This document shows, in pieces, positions 5,958 through 6,115 of a stretch of 6,115 nucleotides of DNA (position 1 is the first letter of the stretch; every line of letters starts with the position of its first letter). A program made the position numbers and the translations under genes. The stretch comes from Chloroflexota bacterium. Its GTDB lineage: Bacteria > Chloroflexota > Dormibacteria > Dormibacterales > Dormibacteraceae. The stretch is taken from positions 1 through 6,115 of the forward strand of contig VBFW01000057.1 in assembly GCA_005880525.1 (NCBI GenBank), written 5' to 3'. The notes beneath the pieces are model-generated. The model was not told the origin of the DNA and ran no database searches. It was given only the letters and a program-made list of their open reading frames with translations.

Positions 5958-6115
5958 GTGCTCCCGGTAGCGCTCGATTGGGCAAAGCGCGCGCTCGGGG
6001 TGGATCAGGTCCGCAATGTGCGACCGATCGCCGGCGGGATCACAGGCGCGGTGGTGGCGCTGGACGCTTCCGCGCACGTCGCTAATCGATTTGTGTTGAA
6101 GCTCTACCGGCCTGA
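5958..6115 (+). CDS. APH-fold phosphotransferase/kinase, N-terminal part, runs off the right edge
   Basis: The frame starting at GTG 5958 is open to the window edge (52 codons plus two bases). It reads MLPVALDWAKRALGVDQV, then VRPIAGGITGAVVALD and NRFVLKLYRP. A short helix, a GG-containing nucleotide-binding hairpin and a V-L-K-L strand with an ATP-contacting lysine (K48) are the N-lobe pattern of the aminoglycoside/choline/homoserine kinase superfamily (APH, protein-kinase-like fold). The catalytic loop lies beyond the window, so substrate and activity cannot be judged; many actinobacterial members have no known substrate and this call does not imply drug resistance. The start lies 11 bp after the ppdK stop, so translation coupling or co-transcription is likely. 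The start is tentative: AGG at 5941-5943 is the only SD-like sequence nearby, and the frame is also open upstream into ppdK. Confidence 0.7.
   Translation, partial: MLPVALDWAKRALGVDQVRNVRPIAGGITGAVVALDASAHVANRFVLKLYRP

Overview
The window looks like chromosomal DNA of a high-GC actinomycete. The evidence is strong G/C preference at third codon positions, GTG starts, an MmpL-type RND transporter paired with a TetR regulator, and an actinobacterial-looking pyruvate phosphate dikinase. I cannot place it more precisely; a Thermoleophilia/Solirubrobacterales-like lineage is only a guess. No RNA gene, mobile element, CRISPR array or plasmid signal is visible.

Layout: (1) 198..1 on the minus strand is the 5' part of a small membrane protein gene that runs off the left edge. 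(2) 199-357 is a divergent intergenic region. It holds a good -35 box (263-268) and two overlapping palindromes built from three CAACCAA/TTGGTTG half-sites (296-324), probably the operator of the adjacent regulator. It also has two mutually exclusive small inverted repeats (211-247). (3) 358-924 encodes a 188-residue TetR-family repressor. (4) 950-3241, 25 bp downstream behind a strong ribosome binding site, is a complete 764-codon MMPL/RND membrane transporter reading frame. It is broken by one in-frame TAG at 2279-2281 (codon 444) with no frameshift. (5) 3274-5946 encodes pyruvate phosphate dikinase (ppdK) with all the catalytic residues I could check. The threonine two residues before the catalytic histidine, which is the known regulatory phosphorylation site, is alanine. 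(6) 5958-6115 is the 5' end of a kinase-like gene of the aminoglycoside/choline phosphotransferase (APH) fold, cut by the right edge.

The TetR and MMPL genes form a typical locally controlled efflux or lipid-export operon: the repressor would bind the operator at its own promoter and so control itself, the transporter and possibly the divergent membrane gene. The ppdK gene follows the transporter with a 32 bp gap and no visible terminator, and the APH-like gene follows ppdK by 11 bp, so transcription may continue through all four. No functional link between efflux and PEP/pyruvate metabolism is evident.

The points most worth a second look are the isolated amber codon in an otherwise well-conserved transporter, the Ala replacement at the PPDK regulatory site, and the three-half-site operator. 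I found no clear case for a wholly new system; most of the window is recognisable actinobacterial gene content.
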